A DNA stretch of 64,000 nucleotides from assembly GCF_902809835.1 (NCBI RefSeq), contig NZ_CADDWM010000010.1, forward strand, positions 203,064-267,063, given 5' to 3'. Made by a program: the position numbers and the translations under genes. Shown piece by piece: positions 8,773 to 17,328 of the stretch. Origin of the DNA: Agromyces sp. Marseille-P2726 (GTDB taxonomy: Bacteria > Actinomycetota > Actinomycetes > Actinomycetales > Microbacteriaceae). The notes below the pieces were generated by a model. The model saw only the letters and a list, made by a program, of their open reading frames with translations. It was not told where the DNA came from and searched no databases. How positions within the stretch are numbered: position 1 is the first letter of the stretch; each line of letters begins with the position of its first letter.

Positions 8773-9853
8773 GTGAAGGTCGCACTCCTCGCGGAATCGT
8801 TCCTCCCGCACATGAACGGCGTGACTCATTCGCTGCTGCAGGTGCTCCGGCACCTCGAGCGACGCGGTCACGAGGCCCTCGTCGTGGCCCCTCGCTTGGC
8901 GCGGCGTGCTCGCCGCCGAAGCCGTCGGCATCCCGTCCGTCGCCGTGTACCAGACGGAAATCCCCTCGTACGCCGAGCGCTACGGCGTCCGCGGCGCCGC
9001 CCCGGCCCTCACCCGTCACCTGGGGCGGCTGCATCGCCGTGCCGACCTCACGCTCGCGCCGTCGACCTCTGCGGTCGACCGCCTCGAATCGCTCGGCGTC
9101 GATCGGCTCGCGCTCTGGCGGCGCGGGGTCGACACCGAGCGGTTCGCGCCCGGTCGGCGCAGCGCGGAGTGGCGACGCGACGTCGCGCCGAACGGCGAGA
9201 TCGTGGTCGGCTACGTCGGCCGGCTCGCTCCAGAGAAGCAGGTGGAGGACCTGCGCGCGATCGCGGACCTCCCCGGCGTGCGCCTCGCCATCGTCGGCGA
9301 CGGGCCCGATCGGGCCGCGCTCGAACGGCAGCTGCCCCATGCGCACTTCACCGGGTTCCTCGGCGGCGACGACCTCGCCCGGGCGATGGCGAGCTTCGAC
9401 GTGTTCGTGCATCCCGGCGAGAGCGAGACCTTCTGTCAGACCGTTCAGGAGGCGATGGCGAGCGGGGTGCCCGTGGTCGCGACCGGCGCCGGCGGACCGC
9501 TCGACCTCGTGCGCTCGAGCGTCGACGGTTGGCTCTACCGGCCCGGCGACCTCGACGAGTTGCGCAGCCGAGTGCTCGACCTCACGGGCGACGACGCGAA
9601 GCGGCGGGCGTTCGCCGTGCGCGCCAGGGAGGGCGTGGCCGGCCGCGGGTGGGATCGCCTCGTCGACGAGCTCATCGAGCACTACGAGGCGGTCGCCGAG
9701 GTTCGCACCGCGATACGCACCGAGCGGGTCGGGCGCCGGCTCCAGGGACGCACCGCCGGCGACGGGCGCGGGCCGAAGCGGCCCGAACCGCTGCCGGTCG
9801 TCGTGTCGGCCGAACCGGGTTCGCGGCCTACCGGCATGCAGTCGGGTTCGTGA
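8773..9853 (+). pseudogene. GT4 glycosyltransferase, broken by an internal deletion
   Basis: This is a family 4 (MgtA/PimB-like mannosyltransferase type) gene whose two parts lie in different frames. From the GTG at 8773, frame 1 reads [21 protein letters not shown] and continues to EALVVAP at about 8892. Frame 2 resumes at about 8891 with [21 protein letters not shown] and carries the complete C-terminal domain, including [26 protein letters not shown] and the [19 protein letters not shown] donor site, to 9853. Compared with the family, about 70 residues between the first helices and the IPSVAVYQT strand are missing, so this is a deletion and not a simple frameshift. An assembly collapse cannot be excluded. 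No functional transferase is expected. Confidence 0.8.
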
Positions 9854-9873
9854 CCTCGGCGGGCGTTGTCGGT

Positions 9874-10065
9874 TCAGCCACTCTTGCGGCGGAACTCCCG
9901 CTTGTGGTCGACCGGTCCGTGCGTGCCCTGGGCCGAGGACCCGCCGTCGAGGTGCGACTCGCCCTCCCGTTGCTTCGCGGCGGTGTTCTTGCGCTCGAGC
10001 GCCTCGCGGAACTTGCGCTTGGTCTCCTCGGAAGGGCCGGTCGCCTTCTGCTCGTCGGAAGTCAT
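9874..10065 (-). CDS. DUF5302 family protein
   Basis: A 63-residue, highly charged actinobacterial protein. The core [12 protein letters not shown] and the ending [15 protein letters not shown] match the DUF5302 family as I know it. No membrane segment or cysteine is present and it is probably disordered. The longer open frame upstream is an artefact; the ATG at 10065 follows a CAGACT box by 7 bp. The function of the family is unknown. Confidence 0.8.
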   Translation of the reverse strand: MTSDEQKATGPSEETKRKFREALERKNTAAKQREGESHLDGGSSAQGTHGPVDHKREFRRKSG

Positions 10066-10133
10066 GCTCCAGAGTCTGTCACGGATGCCGCAACCGGGCG
10101 CCCTGGGGGCGGAATCGGCCGCTCTGCTAGCAT

Positions 10134-10332
10134 TGGAGCGGTTGCCCCATGGGCAGCCGCATGATGGAGCAGGCCGGCAGGAAGCTGGTCCCCTGTGGTG
10201 GATCACCAACTCGGTTTGGTGGACTTCTACTGGTGGCCAGCGTGAGCGTATCGGCTGATGCGTTTCGTAATGCCTGTTCCTGCTCCCGACGTTGGTCGTG
10301 CCCAGACGGGGTGCGACGGAAAACAAAGGAGA
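10134..10332 (+). ncRNA. Structured pnp leader, probably the Actino-pnp motif
   Basis: The 270-bp region before pnp has no credible ORF but shows hairpins: CACCAA/TTGGTG around CTCGGT at 10204-10221, then CTGG/CCAG at 10230-10240. An extended -10 (TGCTAGCAT, 10125-10133) would start the transcript. Actinobacterial pnp genes are known to carry a conserved 5' UTR structure named Actino-pnp, thought to mediate autoregulation by the enzyme. The identification rests on position and local hairpins; I cannot run a covariance model. Confidence 0.5.
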
Positions 10333-10339
10333 CGACCTC

Positions 10340-12634
10340 TTGGAAGGTCCTGAAATCACGTTCGCCGAGACCGTCATCGACAATGGCAGGTTCGGCACCC
10401 GCACCATCCGCTTCGAAACCGGCCGCCTCGCCCAGCAGGCGCAGGGCTCCGCTGTCGCATACGTCGACGAGGAGACCATGCTGCTGTCGGCCACCTCGGT
10501 CTCGAAGCAGCCGAAGGAGCACTTCGACTTCTTCCCGCTCACCATCGACGTTGAGGAGCGCATGTACGCCGCGGGCCGCATCCCCGGCTCGTTCTTCCGC
10601 CGCGAGGGCCGTCCGTCGACCGAGGCGATCCTCACCTGCCGGCTCATCGACCGCCCATTGCGCCCCTCCTTCGTCGAGGGCCTTCGCAACGAGGTGCAGG
10701 TCGTCGTCACGGTGCTCGCCATCGAGCCCGACGAGTATTACGACGTGCTCGCGATCAACGCCGCGTCGCTCTCGACGCAGCTGAGCGGCCTGCCGTTCTC
10801 GGGCCCGGTCGGCGGCGTGCGAGTCGCGCTCATCGACGGCCAGTGGGTCGCGTTCCCCAAGTACTCACAGATCGAAGAGGCCGTGTTCAGCATGGTCGTC
10901 GCCGGTCGCGTGGTCACCGAGGCCGACGGCTCTCAGGATGTCGCGATCATGATGATCGAGGCCGAGGCCACCGACAACGCGTGGGGGCTCATCCAGGCCG
11001 GGGCGGTCAAGCCCGACGAGACCGTCATCGCGCAGGGCATCGAGGCGTCGAAGCCGTTCATCAAGCAGCTCGTCGAGGCGCAGCAGCAGGTGGCCGCCAC
11101 GGCCGCGAAGCCCACGGCCGACTACCCGACGTTCCCGCCCTACCAAGACGAGACGAAGCGCGTCGTCGAGGCGTTCGCGCTCGACGAGCTGAAGGGCATC
11201 TACCAGATCGCCGGCAAGACCGAGCGTCAGGATGCCGACGACGCCCTCAAGGCGCGCGTCAAGGAGCACGTCGCCGCGAAGGTCGACGCGGGCGAGCTGC
11301 CGGAGTCGGCCAACGCCGAGGTGTCCGCGGCATACAAATCGGTGACGAAGCAGGTCGTCCGTTCACGCGTCCTCTCCGAGGGCGTGCGCATCGACGGTCG
11401 CGGGCTCGCCGACATCCGTCCGCTCGACGCCGAGGTGCAGGTCGTGCCTCGCGTGCACGGGTCCGCGATCTTCCAGCGCGGCGAGACCCAGATCCTCGGC
11501 GTCACGACGCTGAACATGCTGAAGCTCGAGCAGCAGATCGACTCGCTGAGCCCGGTCACCAAGAAGCGCTACATGCACAACTACAACTTCCCGCCCTATT
11601 CGACCGGTGAGACCGGTCGCGTCGGGTCGCCGAAGCGTCGCGAGATCGGGCACGGCGCCCTCGCCGAGCGCGCGCTCGTGCCGGTGCTTCCGTCGCGCGA
11701 GGAGTTCCCGTACGCCATCCGCCAGGTGTCCGAGGCGCTCGGCTCCAACGGCTCGACGTCCATGGGCTCGGTGTGCGCCTCGACGCTGTCCCTGCTGAAC
11801 GCCGGCGTGCCGCTTCGCGCCCCCGTCGCGGGCATCGCGATGGGCCTCATCTCCGACACCGTCGACGGTGAGACCCGCTACGCGGCGCTCACCGACATCC
11901 TCGGCGCCGAAGACGCCCTCGGCGACATGGACTTCAAGGTGGCCGGGACGAGCGACTTCGTCACCGCGATCCAGCTCGACACCAAGCTCGACGGCATCCC
12001 GGCCTCGGTGCTCGCGGGCGCGCTGACGCAGGCGAAGGACGCCCGCACGACGATCCTCGCCGTGCTGAACGCCGCCATCGACGGACCCGACGAGATGGCT
12101 CCCACGGCGCCGCGCGTGATCTCGGTGCAGATCCCGGTCGACAAGATCGGCGAGCTCATCGGCCCGAAGGGCAAGACGATCAACGCCATCCAGGACGAGA
12201 CCGGCGCCGAGATCTCCATCGAGGAGGACGGCACCGTCTACATCGGCGCGACCGACGGCCCCTCGGCCGAGGCCGCCCGCGCCCAGGTGAATGCAATCGC
12301 GAACCCGCAGAACCCCGAGGTGGGCGAGCAGTTCCTCGGCACGGTCGTGAAGATCGCCGCCTTCGGTGCGTTCATCTCCCTGCTGCCCGGGAAAGACGGT
12401 CTGCTGCACATCTCGGAGGTGCGCAAGCTCGCCGGCGGCAAGCGGGTCGAGAACGTCGACGACGTGCTCGGCGTCGGCCAGAAGATCCTCGTCGTGATCA
12501 CGAAGGTCGACGACCGAGGCAAGCTCTCGCTCGCCCCGGTACTGGCCGAGTCGGCAGACACCAACGGCCGTGACGCGTCGGGCGCGCACACCGAGGAGCC
12601 GGCGGAAGGCGCCGAGGTCGCCGAGGTCCAGTAG
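10340..12634 (+). CDS. pnp: Polynucleotide phosphorylase
   Basis: A 764-residue 3'-5' phosphorolytic exoribonuclease and RNA-tailing enzyme. Two RNase PH domains are followed by a KH domain ([20 protein letters not shown]) and an S1 domain ([20 protein letters not shown]). The start is a TTG at 10340, giving (M)[15 protein letters not shown], the usual N-terminus; AAAGGAG lies 7 bp upstream. The upstream frame to 10292 is rejected. The rare TTG start and long leader suggest tight post-transcriptional control. rpsO, the usual neighbour, is not in the window. Confidence 0.96.
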   Translation: MEGPEITFAETVIDNGRFGTRTIRFETGRLAQQAQGSAVAYVDEETMLLSATSVSKQPKEHFDFFPLTIDVEERMYAAGRIPGSFFRREGRPSTEAILTCRLIDRPLRPSFVEGLRNEVQVVVTVLAIEPDEYYDVLAINAASLSTQLSGLPFSGPVGGVRVALIDGQWVAFPKYSQIEEAVFSMVVAGRVVTEADGSQDVAIMMIEAEATDNAWGLIQAGAVKPDETVIAQGIEASKPFIKQLVEAQQQVAATAAKPTADYPTFPPYQDETKRVVEAFALDELKGIYQIAGKTERQDADDALKARVKEHVAAKVDAGELPESANAEVSAAYKSVTKQVVRSRVLSEGVRIDGRGLADIRPLDAEVQVVPRVHGSAIFQRGETQILGVTTLNMLKLEQQIDSLSPVTKKRYMHNYNFPPYSTGETGRVGSPKRREIGHGALAERALVPVLPSREEFPYAIRQVSEALGSNGSTSMGSVCASTLSLLNAGVPLRAPVAGIAMGLISDTVDGETRYAALTDILGAEDALGDMDFKVAGTSDFVTAIQLDTKLDGIPASVLAGALTQAKDARTTILAVLNAAIDGPDEMAPTAPRVISVQIPVDKIGELIGPKGKTINAIQDETGAEISIEEDGTVYIGATDGPSAEAARAQVNAIANPQNPEVGEQFLGTVVKIAAFGAFISLLPGKDGLLHISEVRKLAGGKRVENVDDVLGVGQKILVVITKVDDRGKLSLAPVLAESADTNGRDASGAHTEEPAEGAEVAEVQ

Positions 12635-12645
12635 CCACGAGCAGC

Positions 12646-12707
12646 GGATGCCCCGCACCGCCCCGTTCCTCGAACATGTCGAGGGAGCGGGGTCGGGCGG
12701 GGCATCC
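12646..12707. terminator. Terminator between pnp and convergent gene
   Basis: GGATGCCCCGC at 12646-12656 pairs with GCGGGGCATCC at 12697-12707, and an inner CCCGTTCCTCGA/TCGAGGGAGCGGG arm continues the stem with mismatches. The long imperfect hairpin lies between two converging genes. Confidence 0.7.
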
Positions 12708-12736
12708 GTCGTCTCATCCAGCGCCGGTCGAGGCGC

Positions 12737-12955
12737 CTACATCAGTCCGAACGTCGTCGACCGGTAGGCCGCGTCGCGCTCGGAAAGGGCCGCCTCGGCC
12801 GCGCCCCGAGCTTCGATGCGACGCAGGAGGCGGTCGCGGTCGGTGCGCCGGTTCGCGCGCTGCAGGCCCCAGGTGGCGAGCCCGAGGCCGCTGCGGACGG
12901 CCCATCCGGCGAGCATGCCGGAGTTGGGGTTCAGGAGTGCGGTGTTCATCGTCAT
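12737..12955 (-). CDS. Small protein downstream of ArsR-type regulator, unknown
   Basis: A 72-residue protein that I do not recognise. A hydrophobic stretch (GMLAGWAVRSGLGLATWGLQ) could be a short membrane segment. It is followed by a basic helix (RRTDRDRLLRRIEARG). Its ATG overlaps the regulator stop codon by ATGA, so the two genes are translationally coupled and probably act together. A downstream terminator closes the unit. Confidence 0.65.
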   Translation of the reverse strand: MTMNTALLNPNSGMLAGWAVRSGLGLATWGLQRANRRTDRDRLLRRIEARGAAEAALSERDAAYRSTTFGLM

Positions 12956-13599
12956 CCCTTCGGCGTGTCTTCGGTCGGCTCCCCGCGAACGAGCGGGAAG
13001 GCGTTGATCTGGATCTGCACCGGGCGAGAGCCCGGGGTGGGGGTCCGCTTGTAGGCGTCGATGTACTTCTTGAGCACGACATCGATGTCGGTGACGAGCC
13101 CGTGCAGTTGATCGGGCGTGAGGCGCAGGTTGATGGTGTCGCTCGCGGCGACGTCGAGCCATTCGTCACCGAAGACCCGCTCGCCCTCGGAGGCGAACTC
13201 GTGGAAGTTCTGATCGCGTGACCGGTACCACTCGTCTTCGACGAGCTTGACTGCGAGGCGCTCGGCACTGCCGGCCGGGAGGGAGCGGGCGTCAGGAATC
13301 GCGATGGAGCCGGGAGTGCGCTCCCACCACCGCTCCCGACCCTTGCCCCTCGTCGTGTCTTCACGCACGAGACCGGCGCGTTCCAGCTGGCGCAGGTGGT
13401 AGCTGGTCGACCCGCTCGATTCACCGAGCCGCTCGGCCAGGCCGCTCGCCGTGAGCGGGCCGTAGGCCGACAGCTCGTCGTAGATGCGCACGCGGAGCGG
13501 GTGCGCCAAGGACTTCAGGCTGTCGATCGGGAGCACGTGATCGACGAACGGGTGCTGGGTGCTGCTCGGCTGCGACTGGATGTCGTTCGTGGCGTCCAT
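12952..13599 (-). CDS. ArsR-type winged-helix transcriptional regulator
   Basis: A 215-residue DNA-binding protein. The winged helix lies at about residues 30-105: LKSLAHPLRVRIYDELSAYG, then the recognition region ESSGSTSYHLRQLERAGLV and the wing EDTTRGKGRERWWERT. The C-terminal 110 residues resemble the sensor half of the HTH_20 type and have no obvious metal-binding cysteines. The ATG at 13599 is immediately preceded by a heptamer array with a perfect dyad, a likely autoregulatory operator. It probably controls itself and the coupled small gene. Confidence 0.85.
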   Translation of the reverse strand: MDATNDIQSQPSSTQHPFVDHVLPIDSLKSLAHPLRVRIYDELSAYGPLTASGLAERLGESSGSTSYHLRQLERAGLVREDTTRGKGRERWWERTPGSIAIPDARSLPAGSAERLAVKLVEDEWYRSRDQNFHEFASEGERVFGDEWLDVAASDTINLRLTPDQLHGLVTDIDVVLKKYIDAYKRTPTPGSRPVQIQINAFPLVRGEPTEDTPKG

Positions 13600-13601
13600 A
13601 G

Positions 13602-13674
13602 TGCAAAGGTACTGCTGCAAAGGACCTTTGCAATAGGTTCTTTGCAATTGTTCCTTTGCAATCATTCCTTTGCA
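13602..13674. repeat. 14-bp periodic TGCAAAG/CTTTGCA array
   Basis: TGCAAAG starts at 13602 and 13616; its complement CTTTGCA starts at 13626, 13640, 13654 and 13668. Each orientation group has an exact 14-bp period. The two groups meet in a perfect dyad, TGCAAAGG-A-CCTTTGCA (13616-13632). The array lies just before the ArsR-type gene and its last copy overlaps the final codons of the ATP-grasp gene. Confidence 0.85.
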
Positions 13675-14555
13675 GCGAGCCGGGCCACAGTCGCCTCCGC
13701 GAGGCGTGCGGCGCTGCCCTGCGCAAGGTCGAGATAGAGCATCGGCTCGATGAGTTCCAGTTCGAGCACCGCGAGTCGTCCGCCATGTCGGACGACGTCG
13801 AAGCGGGCGTAGAGCAGATCGAAGGGGAGTCGCTCGAACATCGCGTCGACCGCCCGCGCATCGCCGCCGTCGGCCTCGGTGGGCTCCACCGTTCCGCCGT
13901 AGATGCCGTGGGCGCGGAAGTCGCCCGTGGCCGGGCGCTTGCGCAACACGTGACTGAGCGCTCCGCCCAGGACGACGAACGAGAGCTCGCCCTCGTCGAC
14001 GATCGCCTCGGCGAACGGCTGCACCATCACCTCGGCCCCGGTGGGGAACGCGCCGAGCGCGTCGCCCAGTCGCCTGGCCGTCGTGCGGACCACGCCCGAC
14101 CCGCCCACGCCGACAGCGGGCTTCACCACGAGTTCGTCCCAGCCCGACTCGGCGATCGTCGCCTGGATCCGCGGCGCGTCGGCGCGGGTTCCGCGCACGA
14201 CCGGCACAATGGGCACGCCCAGGCGCTCGAGGTCGTCGAGGTAGTGCTTGTCGGCGTTCCATCGCACCGCGCCCACCGGGTTGAGCAGCGTGCAACCTGA
14301 ACGCTCGATCCGCTCCATCGTGTCGAGGAAGCGCGGCATGTGGTCGACGTAGTCCCACGTGCTGCGCAGCACCGCGGCATCGAACGCGTCCCAGTCGACG
14401 TGCGGATCCGTCCATGCCACGGGCTCGGCATCGACCCCTCGCTCCGCGAAGGCATCGAGCAGCGTGCGGTCGTCGGAGAACAGCGCCTCGACGTCGGGTA
14501 TCTCCCAAGTCACGAAGCTCGGGAGCTGTTCGCACCGCAGCACCGCGACGCGCAT
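13662..14555 (-). CDS. ATP-grasp domain protein
   Basis: A 297-residue ATP-grasp enzyme, a fold that joins a carboxylate to an amine or thiol through an acyl phosphate. The N-terminal pre-ATP domain begins RVAVLRCEQLPS. Lys-bearing and Gly-rich ATP motifs appear as ELVVKPAVGVGGSGVV and VMVQPFAEAIVDEGELSFVVL, and the metal-binding end is VLELELIEPMLYLDL. It resembles the RimK/glutathione-synthetase-like and cycloserine DcsG-like group. It starts 4 bp after the stop codon of the Lrp gene and is likely co-transcribed with it. The substrate is unknown. Confidence 0.85.
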   Translation of the reverse strand: MRVAVLRCEQLPSFVTWEIPDVEALFSDDRTLLDAFAERGVDAEPVAWTDPHVDWDAFDAAVLRSTWDYVDHMPRFLDTMERIERSGCTLLNPVGAVRWNADKHYLDDLERLGVPIVPVVRGTRADAPRIQATIAESGWDELVVKPAVGVGGSGVVRTTARRLGDALGAFPTGAEVMVQPFAEAIVDEGELSFVVLGGALSHVLRKRPATGDFRAHGIYGGTVEPTEADGGDARAVDAMFERLPFDLLYARFDVVRHGGRLAVLELELIEPMLYLDLAQGSAARLAEATVARLAAKE

Positions 14556-14559
14556 CGAC

Positions 14560-15024
14560 CTACGCCTTCCGTTGCAGGAGCGGCTGCAGTCGGTAGGGGA
14601 TGAGCTCGCCCATCGCGAGGGAGGTCTCGGTGCGCTCGACCGCGTCGATCGCGAGGATCTCGCCGTCGATCCGGAACAGGTCGGGCGCGTCACGGCACAC
14701 CACCCGCACCAGCAGGTCGACGCTGCCCGACAGTCCGTGGGCCTGGATGACCTCGGGGATGCGGGCGATCTCGGCCACGGCTTCGGCCAGCTCCTTCTGG
14801 CGCACGTGCACGGAGATGAACGCCTCGAGCGGGTATCCGAGCGGAGCCGGATCGATGCTGCGCTCGAATGAGAGGAAGGCGCCTGAGGACTCCAGTCGCG
14901 ACATCCGCGCCTGCACCGTGTTGCGCGAGAGACCGAGGCGGTCGGCGAGTGCCACGACCGTCGCTCGCCGGTCGCCCGCGAGCTCGGCCAGAAGCGCACG
15001 GTCCACGGCGTCATAGCTGGTCAT
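14560..15024 (-). CDS. Lrp/AsnC family transcriptional regulator
   Basis: A 154-residue regulator of the leucine-responsive family. The N-terminal HTH is DRALLAELAGDRRATVVALADRLG with recognition helix SRNTVQARMSRLESSG, followed by the RAM ligand-binding domain (EAFISVHVR through GSVDLLVRVVCRDAPDL). It is divergent from the 2-oxoacid dehydrogenase operon, with an inverted repeat between them, which suggests control of branched-chain oxoacid breakdown in the manner of BkdR. A TATCGT box lies 8 bp before the ATG. Confidence 0.9.
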   Translation of the reverse strand: MTSYDAVDRALLAELAGDRRATVVALADRLGLSRNTVQARMSRLESSGAFLSFERSIDPAPLGYPLEAFISVHVRQKELAEAVAEIARIPEVIQAHGLSGSVDLLVRVVCRDAPDLFRIDGEILAIDAVERTETSLAMGELIPYRLQPLLQRKA

Positions 15025-15070
15025 AACGCCACACGATAGCAGTGGATGACCGAGGTCGGCTGGGCAACAT

Positions 15071-15097
15071 GCTCAATGCGTCGGGCCACGCTTGAGC
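15071..15097. promoter_or_regulatory. Candidate Lrp operator, GCTCAA/TTGAGC dyad
   Basis: GCTCAATGCG (15071-15080) and CGCTTGAGC (15089-15097) form a nearly perfect inverted repeat in the region between the Lrp gene and the divergent dehydrogenase operon. Confidence 0.45.
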
Positions 15098-15191
15098 TGT
15101 GTGACAGATCGAAGTAGCCTCGCAGTATCCGGCAGAGTCGCCGGGCGTGGGCTGCTCACGAGGCTTGGCCCGCCGAAAGCGAGGATCGACG

Positions 15192-16319
15192 ATGAACCCA
15201 TCCGACCGAGACGCCACCGGGCTCCTGACCCGACCCGACCACTTCGTGCAGCTCGTCACGCCGACGGGCGAGCGCCGCAGCGACGCCGAGTTCGACCGCT
15301 GGGTCGCCGACGTCGACACCGCCGCCCTCGGCCGGCTGTATCGCGACATGGCGATCGTGCGCCGACTCGATGCCGAGGCCACCGCGTTGCAGCGCCAGGG
15401 CGAGCTCGGCCTCTGGCCGCCGCTCGCCGGCCAGGAGGCCGCCCAGATCGGCTCCGCGCGAGCGCTTCGCGACGACGACTTCGTGTTCTCGAGCTATCGC
15501 GAACACGCCGTGGCCTGGTGCCGCGGTGTCGGCCCCGCCGAGATGCTGACCGTCTGGCGCGGCTCCGCGGCATCCGGTTGGAACCCGTTCGAGCACCGCA
15601 TGGCCGTGCCGCAGATCATCATCGGCGCCCAGGCCCTGCACGCGACCGGCTACGCCATGGGCTCGGCGTGGCAGGGGTCGGATGCCGCGACCATCACCTA
15701 TTTCGGCGACGGCGCGACCAGCGAGGGCGACGTGAACGAGGCGTTCGTGTTCGCCTCGAGCTTCGACGCCCCGGTGGTCTTCTTCTGCCAGAACAACCAG
15801 TGGGCGATCTCGGAGCCGGTGGGGTTGCAATCCAAGCAGCCGCTCGCGCGCCGCGCCGACGGGTTCGGAATGCCCGGCATCCGTGTGGACGGCAACGACG
15901 TGCTCGCCGTGCTGGCCGCGACCCGCAGCGCGCTCGATCGAGCGCGCCGCGGTGACGGGCCCACCCTCATCGAGGCCGTGACCTACCGTCTCGGTCCGCA
16001 CACCACGGCCGACGACCCGAAGCGCTACCGCACCGACGACGAGATCGCCGAGTGGCGTGAGCGCGACCCGCTCACACGCGTGCTGTCGCTGCTCGCGGCC
16101 TCGGGTGTCGACGCCGACGGGTTCGAGCGCGAGGTCGCCGAGGAGGCGACGCGCGCGGCCGCCGAGCTCCGCACCGCGGTCACGTCGATCCCCGACCCCG
16201 AGCCGATGTCCGTCTTCGACCACGTGTATGCGGAGCCGAACAGCCACCTGGCCCGGCAGCGCGACCATTACGCGCGCTACCTCGCGATGTTCGACGAGGC
16301 CGAGGAGGGCGTCCGATGA
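15192..16319 (+). CDS. 2-oxoacid dehydrogenase E1 alpha subunit, probably branched-chain
   Basis: A 375-residue thiamine diphosphate enzyme subunit. The ThDP motif GDGATSEGDVNEAFVFAS runs to QNNQWAISEP, the usual GDG...NN pattern. The phosphorylation-loop region YRLGPHTTADDPKRYR is also present. With the next two genes it forms a complex that decarboxylates 2-oxo acids to acyl-CoA. The N-terminus and the Lrp and leucine-degradation neighbours favour branched-chain substrates over pyruvate, but this is inference. The ATG at 15192 follows AGGATC. No E3 gene is nearby. Confidence 0.9.
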   Translation: MNPSDRDATGLLTRPDHFVQLVTPTGERRSDAEFDRWVADVDTAALGRLYRDMAIVRRLDAEATALQRQGELGLWPPLAGQEAAQIGSARALRDDDFVFSSYREHAVAWCRGVGPAEMLTVWRGSAASGWNPFEHRMAVPQIIIGAQALHATGYAMGSAWQGSDAATITYFGDGATSEGDVNEAFVFASSFDAPVVFFCQNNQWAISEPVGLQSKQPLARRADGFGMPGIRVDGNDVLAVLAATRSALDRARRGDGPTLIEAVTYRLGPHTTADDPKRYRTDDEIAEWRERDPLTRVLSLLAASGVDADGFEREVAEEATRAAAELRTAVTSIPDPEPMSVFDHVYAEPNSHLARQRDHYARYLAMFDEAEEGVR

Positions 16320-17326
16320 CGACCATGACGTTCGGGAAGGCACTGAACGCCGGGCTGCGCCGCGCCCTCGCCGGCGACGACAAGGTCGTCCTGATGGGCG
16401 AGGACATCGGCACCCTCGGCGGCGTGTTCCGCATCACCGACGGGCTGAAGGCCGAGTTCGGCGAGCATCGCGTGGTGGACACTCCGCTCTCGGAGGCGGG
16501 CATCCTCGGCACCGCCGTGGGCCTCGCATATCGCGGGTTCCGCCCGGTGGTCGAGATCCAGTTCGACGGATTCATCTATCCCGCGTTCGACCAGATCGTC
16601 GCCCAGGTCGCGAAGCTGCACTACCGCTCGCGCGGCAGCGTGCGGATGCCGATCACGATCCGCGTGCCGTTCGGCGGGGGCATCGGGGCCGCCGAGCACC
16701 ACTCGGAGTCACCCGAGGCGTACTTCGCCCACACCGCTGGTCTTCGCGTCGTGGCGTGCTCCAACCCGGCGGACGCGTACGTGATGATCCAGCAGGCCAT
16801 CGCGAGCGACGACCCGGTGCTCTTCTTCGAGCCGAAGCGCCGCTATCACGTGAAGGGCGAGGTCGATGAGACGGCGAGCCTCGCCGACGCCAAGCCCATC
16901 GGGGTCGCGTCGGTCGTGGCATCCGGAACCGACGTCACCCTCGTGACCTACGGCGGTCTCGTGCAGACCGCACGCGATGCCGCCGTCGCCGCGGCGGAGG
17001 ACGGCATCTCGATCGAGGTCATCGACCTGCGCTCGCTCGCGCCCATCGATTACGCGACGGTCGAGGCGTCGGTGCGCCGTACCGGGCGACTCGTGATCAC
17101 CCACGAGGCGGGTCAGCAGGGCGGTGTCGGCGCCGAGCTCGCGGCGAGTGTCACCGAGCGGTGCTTCGAGTTCCTGGAGGCGGCCCCCGTCCGCGTCACC
17201 GGTCACGACATCCCGTACCCGCCCGCGAAGCTCGAGCGACACCACCTGCCCGACCTCGACCGCATCCTCGACGGCGTGGATCGTGTGATGGGCCGCCCGA
17301 ACTCGCTGAGCGGAGTGGAGGCGTGA
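16316..17326 (+). CDS. 2-oxoacid dehydrogenase E1 beta subunit
   Basis: A 336-residue E1 beta subunit with a transketolase pyrimidine-binding domain (VVLMGEDIGTLGGVFRITDG) and a C-terminal transketolase domain (VTLVTYGGLVQTARDAA, VIDLRSLAPIDY). Conserved E1 beta segments such as VEIQFDGFIYPAFDQIV and PFGGGIGAAEHHSESPEAYF are intact. It starts inside the alpha-subunit stop codon (ATGA) and forms the alpha2beta2 heterotetramer with it. Confidence 0.93.
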   Translation: MTTMTFGKALNAGLRRALAGDDKVVLMGEDIGTLGGVFRITDGLKAEFGEHRVVDTPLSEAGILGTAVGLAYRGFRPVVEIQFDGFIYPAFDQIVAQVAKLHYRSRGSVRMPITIRVPFGGGIGAAEHHSESPEAYFAHTAGLRVVACSNPADAYVMIQQAIASDDPVLFFEPKRRYHVKGEVDETASLADAKPIGVASVVASGTDVTLVTYGGLVQTARDAAVAAAEDGISIEVIDLRSLAPIDYATVEASVRRTGRLVITHEAGQQGGVGAELAASVTERCFEFLEAAPVRVTGHDIPYPPAKLERHHLPDLDRILDGVDRVMGRPNSLSGVEA

Positions 17327-17328
17327 GC

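Noticed and set aside
8880..8900. Programmed frameshift in the GT4 gene
   Set aside because: A family-conserved block of about 70 residues is missing, so a simple slip would not restore the enzyme.
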